Shown here: one piece after another, positions 1-9,886 of the stretch | Layout of the letters: each line of letters opens with the position of its first letter | Numbering within the stretch: the first letter of the stretch is position 1 | IMG/VR virus record: IMGVR_UViG_3300013126_000012 | Location: 95,587-159,586 of that record | Direction: 5' to 3' (one strand) | Source: a virus | Length of the DNA stretch: 64,000 nt | Notes under the pieces: generated by a model | Seen by the model: the letters and a program-made list of their open reading frames with translations, nothing else | Database searches by the model: none | Told to the model about the DNA's origin: nothing | Made by a program: the position numbers and the translations under genes

Positions 1-325
1 CAATTTTATCTTGCAATACATCTTCAACATCTTTTTCTTCTGTATCTTGTCGTTTTTTAAGACGCTTTGCAGCTGTTTTTGGATCATAATCGCCGTTTTC
101 TAAATCTTTATAAAGACGATCATCATCATTATATGTTGGATATAATTTACCATCGTCTTGCATTGTTTTATCTGTTTTACGTAAAACGTTGGTTTGTTTT
201 TCGCCAGTCGATTTAGGATTTAATCCACCTTTTTTATCATCCAATGTATAATCCTTAAGATCTTTTCTATACGTTGGTTTTTTATTTTCTGGTTTTTTGT
301 ACTTGCTTTTATGTTTTTCAGCCAT
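1..325 (-). CDS. Hypothetical charged protein (3' part outside window)
   Basis: The ATG at 325 opens a frame that runs off the left edge, giving 108 visible residues. The product is very hydrophilic, rich in K, D and E (MAEKHKSKYKK at the start), with no hydrophobic segment and no motif I recognise. A late-type box lies about 20 bp upstream (345-352), so it probably starts its own late transcript. It may be a disordered virion or core protein, but that is only a guess from composition. Confidence 0.6.
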   Translation of the reverse strand, partial: MAEKHKSKYKKPENKKPTYRKDLKDYTLDDKKGGLNPKSTGEKQTNVLRKTDKTMQDDGKLYPTYNDDDRLYKDLENGDYDPKTAAKRLKKRQDTEEKDVEDVLQDKI

Positions 326-344
326 GAGTCTTTCCAATTTTAAT

Positions 345-352
345 ATAAATAT
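345..352 (-). promoter_or_regulatory. Late-type promoter box
   Basis: Reads ATATTTAT on the coding strand, followed by an A-rich stretch, about 20 bp before the ATG at 325. It is one of more than 20 copies placed ahead of genes in the window. Confidence 0.6.
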
Positions 353-353
353 A

Positions 354-2378
354 TCATCGTGCGTATTTCAATACTCCTAGTATCTGATTCACCGGAGCAA
401 ATGCACCTGTTAACTTATATGTATTTCCGCCATATGTAAATACTACACCTTCGGACGGCACAATTGCATCAAAACCACCCAATCGTTCAATACGCTTAAG
501 TTCTAATTCTAGTTTTGCAACTGTCTGCGGATTAGGATTGTTTTGTAGTTCTCTTATAAGTTCAGCCATTTCTTGTTTAATTGTTTGAACTGTTTTTGAT
601 GGATTTGCTGCTAAGAAATTTTCTGCATTTTTTAATGCTACTGCGCCTAAACGTAAAAACAATGTTTCAAATGGTTCCATGTTTTGTTTGTAGTAACGTT
701 TAAATTCATTTTTATCAAATTCTTGCACCCAATTTAAAAATTCTGCATTATCTATTTGTTTTTTAAGTGTGGTCATGCTTTCTGATTTATCGAAAAATGC
801 CCAACGATAAATTAATGTGTTTAATATATTTTCTGGAATATCGTATCCCATTTTATTTGCTTGTGTTTTAATAACATCTGACCACCAAGCTCGATGATAT
901 TCAGTTAATCGATCAGTATCTTTTAAACCGTAACGATTTTGTAATTGTGCAACTTCATCAAAAAATGCTGCTTGTTGATCTTCAAAATTAGAAATTCTAC
1001 CTATTTTAATTCGCTGTGGCGGAATGAATGAAAATGTTTTTTGAAGATGTGCATTAGCATCTTGGATAATGCCTTGCAAAGTACCACCACCTGTTAAATC
1101 TGTTTCTATTTGATTGCCTTGTTCATCATATTCTATTAAATTGTGAAATTGTAACACTGCAACTTCATATGAAATAACATTTTTCGTAGCTGGATAGATA
1201 ATTTCCATGTTTGCAAATACTCGACCATTCTTAAAAATTTGATTGAGTTTATCTTGTGGTACACGACTAAATGCTTCAGCTAAATCTTCTGCAGCATTCC
1301 CAAATGCATCTGATATTGGTCCTCGGCCTCCAAACTTATCTTGTATTTGTTGAACTGACATTGGTGTAATAACAGTACCTTTATTTCGTGCAAATCCAAT
1401 TTGTCCGTTTTTCCATGTAACTTGAATGTTTTGACCGTCGGTTTTTTCTGTCACTGCTTGTTCAATATCTAATCGGCCTTCTAAAGCACGAGATATAATT
1501 TCTTTGACATCGCTAAACGTTAACCCATGATCATCCCATGGATGTGCCATGTGTCCTGCTGCGCCACCTTCTTTAATTAATCGAATTCCTTCTGATAATG
1601 GCACTCCATAAACCGTTTTATCAAAATCTGCAAAGTCATATGTAAATGCTTTTCCGACGTGATTATCTAAAAATTTTCTTAATTTTTTAATTTTTGCTTG
1701 ATGTTTTGCTGTTTGTTTTGGAGTAGGATATCCTTCAAATATTTGCATAACATCTTCTTGTAATTGTTTAGTCCACCACTCTTTGGTAAACAATGCTTCT
1801 TGTAAACCTGTTGCAATTTGCCACGCATTTTTTACTAGAGCATCTTTATATTGCGGATATGATGCACGGAATGTTTCATAATCGCGATCCGTAATAGCTT
1901 TGCGTACGATGGTTGCTGATATAGGTGTTCCGTCGGCATATGTTTCTGGATCTACATCGATACTTAATTCAGTTGCATCAACGCCCATAGGTATTTTGCG
2001 TCCTTTTTTATCACCAATAGTTGCATATTTGTCTACATTAGGAACAAATGCTTTTGCTCTAACATAATCATCGCCTTTTGTAGATGCAGCCATTGCATAA
2101 CGACCTTTAGCATCTGATGGAAGTTCAAACAAATATTCGTACGCTGCCATGATTGGCGAATTGAATTCAGTGGGTTGAATTCGTATGTCCGGATTATCAT
2201 TGAGCAAGTTAAACATTTCAATGCTTTGTTCTCGTGTAATTCCTTCTCTAGGTTGAGGTCCTATAAGTAATATTACTTGACCTACCTGAGGCGATTCTGC
2301 ATAACGTTGTGCTAATGCTAAATGAGCTCCAGTTAATGGTTTAAATCCACCAGGAAATAAAACTGTTATTTTATCCAT
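354..2378 (-). CDS. Nucleotidyltransferase (HIGH-type) fused to RNA ligase-like domain
   Basis: A 674-residue protein with two catalytic modules. The N-terminus (about 1-190) looks like a cytidylyltransferase/NMN adenylyltransferase fold: GGFKPLTGAH at 10-19 fits the nucleotide-binding GxFxPxTxGH pattern and SATIVR at 154-159 fits ISxTxxR. The C-terminal part (about 250-674) has the covalent nucleotidyltransferase motifs of RNA/DNA ligases: KTDG at 312-315 (nucleophile Lys312), FANMEI at 388-393 (motif III), EGVVF at 643-647 (motif IV) and YKLTG at 654-658 (motif V). A helical insertion separates motifs III and IV. Such a protein might couple nucleotide or NAD chemistry to RNA repair or capping; this is inference. 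A late box at 2394-2401 precedes the ATG. Confidence 0.8.
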   Translation of the reverse strand: MDKITVLFPGGFKPLTGAHLALAQRYAESPQVGQVILLIGPQPREGITREQSIEMFNLLNDNPDIRIQPTEFNSPIMAAYEYLFELPSDAKGRYAMAASTKGDDYVRAKAFVPNVDKYATIGDKKGRKIPMGVDATELSIDVDPETYADGTPISATIVRKAITDRDYETFRASYPQYKDALVKNAWQIATGLQEALFTKEWWTKQLQEDVMQIFEGYPTPKQTAKHQAKIKKLRKFLDNHVGKAFTYDFADFDKTVYGVPLSEGIRLIKEGGAAGHMAHPWDDHGLTFSDVKEIISRALEGRLDIEQAVTEKTDGQNIQVTWKNGQIGFARNKGTVITPMSVQQIQDKFGGRGPISDAFGNAAEDLAEAFSRVPQDKLNQIFKNGRVFANMEIIYPATKNVISYEVAVLQFHNLIEYDEQGNQIETDLTGGGTLQGIIQDANAHLQKTFSFIPPQRIKIGRISNFEDQQAAFFDEVAQLQNRYGLKDTDRLTEYHRAWWSDVIKTQANKMGYDIPENILNTLIYRWAFFDKSESMTTLKKQIDNAEFLNWVQEFDKNEFKRYYKQNMEPFETLFLRLGAVALKNAENFLAANPSKTVQTIKQEMAELIRELQNNPNPQTVAKLELELKRIERLGGFDAIVPSEGVVFTYGGNTYKLTGAFAPVNQILGVLKYAR

Positions 2379-2393
2379 TATGTTCCGTTTTAT

Positions 2394-2401
2394 ATAAATA
2401 T
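2394..2401 (-). promoter_or_regulatory. Late-type promoter box
   Basis: ATATTTAT on the coding strand followed by ATAAAA, 16 bp before the ATG at 2378 of the nucleotidyltransferase/ligase fusion. Confidence 0.6.
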
Positions 2402-2402
2402 G

Positions 2403-5108
2403 TTATGATACAATACCACCAGGTGGTGGCAGTGTGGAACTTCCAACTGCTCGACTTGTTCGATATACAAATCCTTTCATGGCTAACATATCACCAATAT
2501 TTCCGGTTCCGTTTCTACTTGTAATCATGTATATTCTAACATATCGACCTTGATAATTTGCAAAGGTTGACGATGTTGTAGTAAAAGTACGAGTGCCACC
2601 TTGGTATGTTGCAGTAACATTGATTGATGTGATTATTTGATCCGATCCAAATAATTGTTGCGGTGCGCTCCATGAATCATATCCAGTACTAGTACCAGTA
2701 CTTCCTGATATACTAGCAGATTGAATATACCATTGACCTCGCAAATCGCCAGTAGTGCTAGTAGCTGCATTAAAATTATACATCAATGAAACTTGCATTC
2801 TAGTTTCACCTGGTAATACGAACGTTTCAAAGATTGAAGATGTTTGTGATCCCGTAGTAGATAAACTTCCGGTGTATGTAAATTCTGATCGATCGAAATA
2901 AACAACTCGTCCAACGTTTAATCCATCAACAAATTCACTGTTTGAATCAAATAGTACTTCTCCGCCTTGCACTGCAATAAAAGATGATGCAGTTACATTA
3001 CCTTGTGCGGTTAAATGAAATCCACTTGACGAAATTTCAATGTTACCGTTAGCCCCACTAATAAACGTTGTTGCAGGATTTCCAAAAAAGAATTTATCCG
3101 TCCGAACATCGATTTCCGAATCGGCAGTTGAATATCTAAAATAGCTTGAAGTGTTTGCATAAAGTTCTAAACCAACACCACTGTATGCTCCGCCGCCTTT
3201 TGTTCCAGCACTTCCTGGTAAGGCTGAACCAGACCAAAGTAAAAATCCAGGAAATCCTGCTGTAAATCCTTCGTATCCTAACGATCTAACAAAGCCTGAA
3301 TTTGGATATCCACTGATTGCTACACCACTATTTAATGAATCTGCCACATATAAAGATCCAGTAAGCATTGAATAATCGCCATCAATGTATCGGTTACCAC
3401 CTTCCCAATCTTTATTATAAATGTATGATATTTGTTTGCTTTTAACGCCAGCTACATTGTAATATTCAACTTTAAATGAAATTTGATTATCAATTTTATG
3501 TGTAGTTTGAATAGGTGTTTTAAGTCTTGTATAATCTGGAGTATATCCTACATCATTATCTGTAACAACACGAATATCAGAAATTTGCCATTCGCCCGTT
3601 TCTACTACAAGTAATAATACTCCAGTACCGGTATAATCTGCTGTAAAACTAAATGTTTGATCGTCAAATCTTTGTGAATCGCCTACTGTATTAATTTCTC
3701 CTATTCGTTTTCCAAATTTAGTAGGAAATTGTTGATTGAAATAATCAGTTGGATCTTGATAAAAACTACTACCTGATACATAAATTGCCAGTTTAGGTTG
3801 CAAATTATTACTTGTAGCAACTTTAGTTCCTAATGCATCTAATGTAACTTTATATGAGGCATCTTGTTTAAATATTCCAGCAAATGAACCGTTAATTTGT
3901 GCTACTTGTACTGAACTACTATTTGCAATATTAATAGAACTAGATATTAACATTGCATTGCTTATCGATGCAGTTGTCCATTGTAACGTTGTTGGTGCAA
4001 TTTCTATACCATTTTGATATGTATGTGCCGTCCAATATGTATCGATAATACTTTGCGATGTAAATATACCTATAGATTGATCGGGAAATAATGACGCAGT
4101 ATTAGAAATAAATATTTCTGTTTCATCTAATTCTACATCATTAACTAGATCCCAGGTGCCTACAGTACCATTATTATTCGTAAATACTTTGATTCTAGAA
4201 ACATCGCCAGTAGCTGGTTCTAATCCGGTTATTTGTATTAATGCAAATGATTGAGAATTTTCTGTTGGTACGTATGTTGGAGCTGCTTCATAATTTAATG
4301 AAAATGCCGAATTATCAAATTGAGTATATGTATGCGGAAATACACTTTGGCTGCTATATACTGTATAAACATCATCTAATAAGGCCAATGTTGGAGATAA
4401 TATCTTTTTTATCGTAGATACATATGCCGTTGTAGATATAGTATAATTAGGATTAGGTGTAGGATTTTGTGGAGTAGAAACTGTTATTGTTCCTGTCGAC
4501 ATATCTCCCGTAAACGTTCCTCCTGTAATTTCGATTGCAGGTTGATTATTATATTCAAAATACCGTACTTGCCCCGTAGTATATGTTGGAAACTGCGTAT
4601 TATTTGGATACGTACGATCTAATTGAACCCCAACTTGTTCTGAAACAGTTACAATTGGCAACGTTTCAAAAATTATTTCCGAATCGTTTGAGATATTAGG
4701 ATTTACTGATATCGTACGTGTCCATTTTACATTAGCACGACCTTGCCATTCAACGGGTGTAGGTTGACCATTAATTACTGCAGCTTCTGCAATTAAAGTT
4801 ACGGTACAATCGCCTGGAGAAGAATCTTCGTAAATATAAATTGCAATAACACGACCTTTGTCTTCATCTAAAAAATCTACTACTTCAGTATAAATTGGAT
4901 TACCATTATAATCTAAAACTTCTAAATTTAATACGCCGCCAACTTTTAAGTTAGTAGGATTTCCTCGAAGTTTAAATAAATTCTTTCCTGCAGTTAATCG
5001 AAGCGGAAATTCGGATATCTGAAAATAATCTGGAGATGTAGCAGATGTATCTGTAAAATAAACATCAATAAATTCTAAACCTTTATAAACTGTTTCTTTA
5101 CGTTTCAT
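2403..5108 (-). CDS. Virion structural protein, probably fibre
   Basis: A 901-residue protein rich in S, T, G, N and aromatic beta-strand segments. The N-terminal 150 residues look like a compact attachment domain. The middle is repetitive beta-structure. Around 690-730 a stretch containing GNVTASSFIA resembles the shaft-to-tip region of phage tail fibres. No enzymatic motif is visible. Its own late box overlaps the end of the upstream gene (5126-5133). Virion fibre or adhesin is the most likely role, and the exact tail position cannot be told from sequence alone. Confidence 0.65.
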   Translation of the reverse strand: MKRKETVYKGLEFIDVYFTDTSATSPDYFQISEFPLRLTAGKNLFKLRGNPTNLKVGGVLNLEVLDYNGNPIYTEVVDFLDEDKGRVIAIYIYEDSSPGDCTVTLIAEAAVINGQPTPVEWQGRANVKWTRTISVNPNISNDSEIIFETLPIVTVSEQVGVQLDRTYPNNTQFPTYTTGQVRYFEYNNQPAIEITGGTFTGDMSTGTITVSTPQNPTPNPNYTISTTAYVSTIKKILSPTLALLDDVYTVYSSQSVFPHTYTQFDNSAFSLNYEAAPTYVPTENSQSFALIQITGLEPATGDVSRIKVFTNNNGTVGTWDLVNDVELDETEIFISNTASLFPDQSIGIFTSQSIIDTYWTAHTYQNGIEIAPTTLQWTTASISNAMLISSSINIANSSSVQVAQINGSFAGIFKQDASYKVTLDALGTKVATSNNLQPKLAIYVSGSSFYQDPTDYFNQQFPTKFGKRIGEINTVGDSQRFDDQTFSFTADYTGTGVLLLVVETGEWQISDIRVVTDNDVGYTPDYTRLKTPIQTTHKIDNQISFKVEYYNVAGVKSKQISYIYNKDWEGGNRYIDGDYSMLTGSLYVADSLNSGVAISGYPNSGFVRSLGYEGFTAGFPGFLLWSGSALPGSAGTKGGGAYSGVGLELYANTSSYFRYSTADSEIDVRTDKFFFGNPATTFISGANGNIEISSSGFHLTAQGNVTASSFIAVQGGEVLFDSNSEFVDGLNVGRVVYFDRSEFTYTGSLSTTGSQTSSIFETFVLPGETRMQVSLMYNFNAATSTTGDLRGQWYIQSASISGSTGTSTGYDSWSAPQQLFGSDQIITSINVTATYQGGTRTFTTTSSTFANYQGRYVRIYMITSRNGTGNIGDMLAMKGFVYRTSRAVGSSTLPPPGGIVS

Positions 5109-5125
5109 GAATTTGATACTTTATT

Positions 5126-5133
5126 ATAAATAT
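5126..5133 (-). promoter_or_regulatory. Late-type promoter box
   Basis: Coding-strand ATATTTAT followed by AATAAA, 18 bp before the ATG at 5108. It overlaps the stop of the upstream nuclease gene, so the fibre gene can be transcribed separately. Confidence 0.6.
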
Positions 5134-8100
5134 CAAACATGATTAATCTTGCTGAATCCGTTTGTTTTATTAACTTCAATCAAATTATCAACCATATCGC
5201 GCATCGAATCAACGTGTGAAATGATAATTGAAAAATCAAATTTAGTTCTAAAATAATCAAATAAGTTTACTACTGAAGAAATATGTTCTGCATCTAATGA
5301 ACCCCACCCTTCATCAATTGCAATGAAATTGGGACGTGGTAATGCTGAAACATTGATAAGTGCAATGCGAATTGCTAATGACGAAATAAAACGTTCCATA
5401 CCAGATGTTAATTCCAATGGCCAAAAATTATCTTCATCGTAAATAATATATCCGTTGATGTTTTTGCCATCGGTGTTTAATACCATGTTAAATTCAACAA
5501 TTTGATTGAGTACATTATTGATTTCAGCTTCAATTTTTGGAATAGCTTTTGCAACTAATTCATATGGAATACCGTTACGTTTAACTGATTCTAAATAATA
5601 TTCATATGCTTTGTATTCTGTTTCAAGTTGTCGATAACGTTCCAATTGTTCTATTGCAGTGCCTTTATTTGTACGTGCAACTTCAATTGAGCCAAACAAT
5701 GATTTAATTTGATCTTGAATTATTTTGATTTGTTGAGAACAAGTTGCAATTTTAGTTTTACATTCTTCAATTTCAGCGTCAACTAGTTGATTGTGTGTGA
5801 TTGCGGTTTCATTTTTACGGAATGATTCTTGACGTTCAATTGCGGTTTCTAATTCTGATTCTCGTGTTTGCAAATCACTTTCTAGGATTTGAAGTTGCAA
5901 TTCATTGCGTTCCAATGTAATTTTTTTAGTTGCAATATTGGATTTCAATTTGTTGTATTGGTCTGCTATTTCAAATACAGGTTGTAATTTATTTAATTCT
6001 ACGGTTGCAAATTCAATATGTTGTTGCAATTCCTCTAATATCGCTCTATCCGAATCAATTGTATTTTGAGCTTCGATTGCATTTTGCACGAAAACGTTAG
6101 ATGTACAGTATTTGCAGTTTGGATCATATTCATGAGATTCGAGATGTTTAATTTTTTCTTGTTTTGCATTTACTTGTTCCTGTTGTTGTGTAAACTTTTG
6201 TGATTGTTTGTTTATGTTAGATTCTAATTTTTGATATTGTTCAATTTGTGTTTTTATTAAATCTGCATCAATATTAACTAATTTAGATTCTAATAAATCA
6301 ATGTTTTCTGACAACGTTTCTAATTCTTGTTCTGCCGTTTCTATTTCCGTTTGGATTGATTCAATCTTATTAATTAGTACGCGTTCTTGTGATTGCAATT
6401 CTTTGATGTTTGGACCATCGTACGTTGTTGGTAATTTAGTTTCAATTAACTGTACAATTTGTTCTTGTAATCCGTTTCGCTGATCTTGTTGTTGATCTTC
6501 AAGTTGTTCTAACGAAATAATAGTATTTTGATTTTCCATTATTACTGCATCGGCTTGCACAATTATTTCGGCAAAGTCAGTTTTTTTATAATCTTTTAAT
6601 CGGCCTGCAGTTTCTTTGATTTCATCTGCTGCAAGTTGATAAAGTTGTTCAAACACCGTAATATCTAAAAACTGCGACAATAAATCTTTGCGTTCTTTTT
6701 GTGACTTTTCAATAAAGTTATTGTTGTCCGCTTGCAAAGAAAATGCCGTTAAAATAAAATCATCATATGTGCCCAAATAGCGACGAATGTTTTTATTTGT
6801 TTCACTGCGTTCTTCGCCATTTAGATTTTCTGAATCAGTGTAAAAATCTACATCAACTTTAACGTGCGTATCTTTCTTTTTGTTTTGCGTGCCGCGCCGT
6901 TCAATGGTATATGTTATGCCATTCATTTCAAAACGAAATACACCACGGAACCACGTTTTTTTGTTATTTAAAACTTCGTTTGCTTTGCTTGTTTTGCTGC
7001 ATTTATCAAATATAATATATGTAATTGCATCAAGTAAACTTGATTTGCCAGATGCATTTGTAGCAAAAAGTCCGCACACATCAGAAAGTTTGTCAAAGTT
7101 TAATGCGTTGCCTTCGCCATATGAAAACATGTTATCAAATTCAAATGATATAGGATGCCATGTAGTATGTCGTATTGATTCTACTGCTGGCAATTTTGAA
7201 TTTATTGTGCGATTGATGTGTCTGATAGCATCAACTTCTTGCGGAGTAGCTTGTGGATAATTTGCGTCAATATATTCCGTCAATAACACATTTTGATATT
7301 CAACATCGCGCACATTTCCAATTGCCAAGCTAGAAGATGCATTGGTTGCTGCAGCTCCTATAGTTCGTTGAATTGTAATGTCTTCTACTTGATATTTTTT
7401 GCGAATCGTTGCAATCAACCGTTTCATATCTGCCGCGCTTGTTTCATTAAACTTGATGCGAATGCGTGGACGTTTCGGCATACGGTGAGGTGAAGATATA
7501 ATTGCAGAGCCTTGAGTTTCTATAGTTACATAACCATAGTCATTTTCAATTTGCACAAAGTCTGCAGTACGTCGTTCCGTATCCCAAACCAAAATGCCAT
7601 GATCTAATGCTTCGCCATGATTTTGTTGAATAAGTGAACCTGGATACGCAACGGTGCGTGCATCATCTAAAAACTGTGCCGGTTTATGAATATCTCCTAG
7701 CAACGTAATGTCATGTCCTTCAAACAAATCAACGCCTACGTGTTCATTTGATATTTGATAACCAATATCAGTACGAGCTGTATTTACTGCACCATGGTGT
7801 AATGCAATTTTATATGATGCCGAAAAATCTTTTGCACGAATGTATTCTGCGGGTGTTTTATCGACAGCCATATGATTCCAAGTTACGCCACCTAATTCAA
7901 ACAATCCATTTTCTTTGATGAAATGAATATTAGGATTTTTAATCACATCGAGAACTGGACTAACTGCATCTACGCGATGCATATTGTTCAAATTCATATC
8001 GTGATTACCTAGAATAACAATTGTAGGAATTGTGAATTCATTGAAGAAATCAACAAGCATTTGAACTAATTCTGGCGACATATCTAATTTGCTATGCACA

Positions 8101-8279
8101 ATATCGCCAGTTACAACCGCAATGCTGTTTGCAGTACAATTTGCTTTAATATAATCAAATAAATTTTTAAATACTTGACGATATTCGGTGTGTCGTTTCA
8201 ATGTACGAATATGTACATCGGATATATGAAAGATTTTGTCAATCCGTTCAATACCAGTTTCAATTTTTTTTATGTCCAT
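5133..8279 (-). CDS. Fused Mre11-Rad50-type nuclease/ATPase (gp47-gp46-like)
   Basis: A single 1048-residue chain combines the two subunits of the recombination/repair nuclease. Residues 15-330 are a calcineurin-like phosphoesterase: DVH at 21-23, GD at 58-59, GNHD at 91-94, HH at 161-162 and GDIH at 195-198. Residues 375-1048 are a Rad50/SbcC-type ATPase: Walker A ATNASGKSS at 406-414, long coiled coils, a zinc hook CKYC at 722-725, signature LTSGMERF at 957-964 and Walker B FIAIDEG at 985-991. In T4 gp47 and gp46 are separate genes. The protein should process DNA ends for recombination-dependent replication. It overlaps the primase gene by 10 nt, so the two are translated together. Confidence 0.93.
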   Translation of the reverse strand: MDIKKIETGIERIDKIFHISDVHIRTLKRHTEYRQVFKNLFDYIKANCTANSIAVVTGDIVHSKLDMSPELVQMLVDFFNEFTIPTIVILGNHDMNLNNMHRVDAVSPVLDVIKNPNIHFIKENGLFELGGVTWNHMAVDKTPAEYIRAKDFSASYKIALHHGAVNTARTDIGYQISNEHVGVDLFEGHDITLLGDIHKPAQFLDDARTVAYPGSLIQQNHGEALDHGILVWDTERRTADFVQIENDYGYVTIETQGSAIISSPHRMPKRPRIRIKFNETSAADMKRLIATIRKKYQVEDITIQRTIGAAATNASSSLAIGNVRDVEYQNVLLTEYIDANYPQATPQEVDAIRHINRTINSKLPAVESIRHTTWHPISFEFDNMFSYGEGNALNFDKLSDVCGLFATNASGKSSLLDAITYIIFDKCSKTSKANEVLNNKKTWFRGVFRFEMNGITYTIERRGTQNKKKDTHVKVDVDFYTDSENLNGEERSETNKNIRRYLGTYDDFILTAFSLQADNNNFIEKSQKERKDLLSQFLDITVFEQLYQLAADEIKETAGRLKDYKKTDFAEIIVQADAVIMENQNTIISLEQLEDQQQDQRNGLQEQIVQLIETKLPTTYDGPNIKELQSQERVLINKIESIQTEIETAEQELETLSENIDLLESKLVNIDADLIKTQIEQYQKLESNINKQSQKFTQQQEQVNAKQEKIKHLESHEYDPNCKYCTSNVFVQNAIEAQNTIDSDRAILEELQQHIEFATVELNKLQPVFEIADQYNKLKSNIATKKITLERNELQLQILESDLQTRESELETAIERQESFRKNETAITHNQLVDAEIEECKTKIATCSQQIKIIQDQIKSLFGSIEVARTNKGTAIEQLERYRQLETEYKAYEYYLESVKRNGIPYELVAKAIPKIEAEINNVLNQIVEFNMVLNTDGKNINGYIIYDEDNFWPLELTSGMERFISSLAIRIALINVSALPRPNFIAIDEGWGSLDAEHISSVVNLFDYFRTKFDFSIIISHVDSMRDMVDNLIEVNKTNGFSKINHV

Positions 8280-9211
8280 AACATGTCCATTTTGAGTGCC
8301 ATTATGCCTTCAAATGTTAATATATCAGTATCGTTAATAATTTGTGTAATTTGTTCAAAACCTAATTCTGATGCATCTGCATCTTGCAATCGTACAAAAT
8401 AAACATTTAAACCTTCTGCCATGAATCGTTCTGCAATTTGCACTGCATTGCGAAGTGCATCAGCATCCAAGCAAATATAGATATCTCGAACTCGTTTTTC
8501 AATGATTTTCTTTTGCAATGCCGGTTGAATGATTTTACCAAATAACGGTATTGCATTGCGTTTAATTGCAATTGCATCAAATGCTCCTTCACAAAGAACG
8601 ATAGGTTGTGACCAATTTATAGTTAAATCAAATCCAATGATGTCTTTTGATATTTTAGGATTTTTGTGTTTTTGTTTGTCTGCTCGATAAAATGCTCGAG
8701 ATACAAAATAATTTAATTGTCCTGCTTCATCATAACTAGGAATAATTATTTTTCCAGAATATTCACCTTGTTCGCAATATCCAATTCGATACTTTAAAAT
8801 ATCCAACATACCAACACCTCGTTGCTGCAAATAATGAATTGCATTGCGATAATCAGGTGTATTTTTTTTATTCCATAATGGAACATAATGTTCCGGCAAA
8901 GCCAATGTTACTGTTGATTTTGTTTCTGCAGTATTTCGATATCTAGCAGATTCAATTATTTTTGAAAGTTGTTCAAACCATTCTTTTGACAAGCCCATTT
9001 GCTTGAACAAACTGTTAATAGTTCGACCTTTCTTATCTGATATCCAACAATGCCATGGATTTTCTCCTGCATGATTAGTATTAACGTCGATTTCTAATTT
9101 TGGCTTGTAATGTGAAGTAAACGGAGAAAAGAATGCAATGTTATTGCCGGAAGTAGATTTGCCTTTACCTAAAACTGATTCTAATAATTGTAACAGTTTA
9201 AGATTCTTCAC
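8270..9211 (-). CDS. DNA primase, T4 gp61-like
   Basis: A 313-residue protein. The N-terminal part carries a NPWHCW segment followed by a short basic stretch, as in the zinc-type primer-initiation domain of gp61-like primases, although a full four-cysteine site is not evident. The TOPRIM catalytic core is clear: CEGAFDAI with Glu208, then LDAD with Asp249 and Asp251. It should make RNA primers for lagging-strand synthesis with a replicative helicase that is not in this window. The stop overlaps the start of the Mre11-Rad50 fusion by 10 nt, giving a replication/recombination operon. Confidence 0.85.
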   Translation of the reverse strand: MKNLKLLQLLESVLGKGKSTSGNNIAFFSPFTSHYKPKLEIDVNTNHAGENPWHCWISDKKGRTINSLFKQMGLSKEWFEQLSKIIESARYRNTAETKSTVTLALPEHYVPLWNKKNTPDYRNAIHYLQQRGVGMLDILKYRIGYCEQGEYSGKIIIPSYDEAGQLNYFVSRAFYRADKQKHKNPKISKDIIGFDLTINWSQPIVLCEGAFDAIAIKRNAIPLFGKIIQPALQKKIIEKRVRDIYICLDADALRNAVQIAERFMAEGLNVYFVRLQDADASELGFEQITQIINDTDILTFEGIMALKMDMLWT

Positions 9212-9392
9212 ATTTATATTATAATGAAAAACTGTAAGGAATCCAATTAATTATAATTAATATATAATATATGTTAAGCACATACATTTCATTACTGGCT
9301 TAACGATTGAATCAATAAATTCTTCAATCTATTAATAAAATAAATTTCATTAACTTTCATGAATATATTAAAAATAATTCACAAAACAAACC
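9212..9392. other. AT-rich intergenic region with two weak hairpins
   Basis: No gene is visible. The minus strand contains TATAAT-like sequence just before the primase start. Two inverted repeats are present: GTTAAGC/GCTTAAC near 9273-9305 and GATTGAA/TTCAATC near 9305-9331. They may end transcription of the endonuclease gene or form part of a primase promoter. Confidence 0.4.
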
Positions 9393-9875
9393 TTAACTAA
9401 AAAAACGTTTTGGGTCTGCTGGTACTTCGCCTGTTTTTACGCATTCATTTAGCCATTCTGCAGGTATGTCTTTTTTTGCAACATGTTGAATACCTAGCTT
9501 GCGAGCAAATGCTTCATATGTAGTTGGGGACGTTTTTGACAATTTTTGATTAGGATTTTGAAATATCATTCGTATATCAATACCCGGATTTGATTGTAAT
9601 ACATGTTTCATTTTAGTTCGATCGGCCGTAGTCCAACGACCTTTCGTTTCGATATACATGGTTCCGCCATTGCGTTTCGTAAATACAAAATCCGGTGTAT
9701 ATTTCGCTTTGCGTTCTGGAACTACGTAATTCAATGTTTCAGTTTCATAACGCAATTCATATTCTGTTTGTTTTATTTGTTCTGATACAGTTAGTTCCAA
9801 TCCTGATTTATAACCATGTTTAAGTGCATTTGCTCGTTTAGAGTTTCCGGAACTATGAAAATGATTTCGTCTCAT
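9393..9875 (-). CDS. Endonuclease I, T7 gp3-like Holliday junction resolvase
   Basis: 160 residues, close to the 149 of T7 endonuclease I. The catalytic pattern is present in order: Glu27 in SGLELTV, PD at 61-62 (YTPDF), and ExK at 76-78 within ETKGRW. These correspond to E20, D55, E65 and K67 of the T7 enzyme. The family cuts four-way junctions and branched DNA, resolving recombination intermediates before packaging. T4 uses the unrelated gp49 for this, so the phage has a T7-type resolvase beside T4-type recombination proteins. Confidence 0.88.
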   Translation of the reverse strand: MRRNHFHSSGNSKRANALKHGYKSGLELTVSEQIKQTEYELRYETETLNYVVPERKAKYTPDFVFTKRNGGTMYIETKGRWTTADRTKMKHVLQSNPGIDIRMIFQNPNQKLSKTSPTTYEAFARKLGIQHVAKKDIPAEWLNECVKTGEVPADPKRFFS

Positions 9876-9886
9876 TATATAACTTT

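Noticed and set aside
6880-7260. Plus-strand ORF of 126 codons
   Set aside because: Lies wholly inside the Mre11-Rad50 fusion on the other strand, which has clear catalytic motifs there; no ribosome site or promoter.
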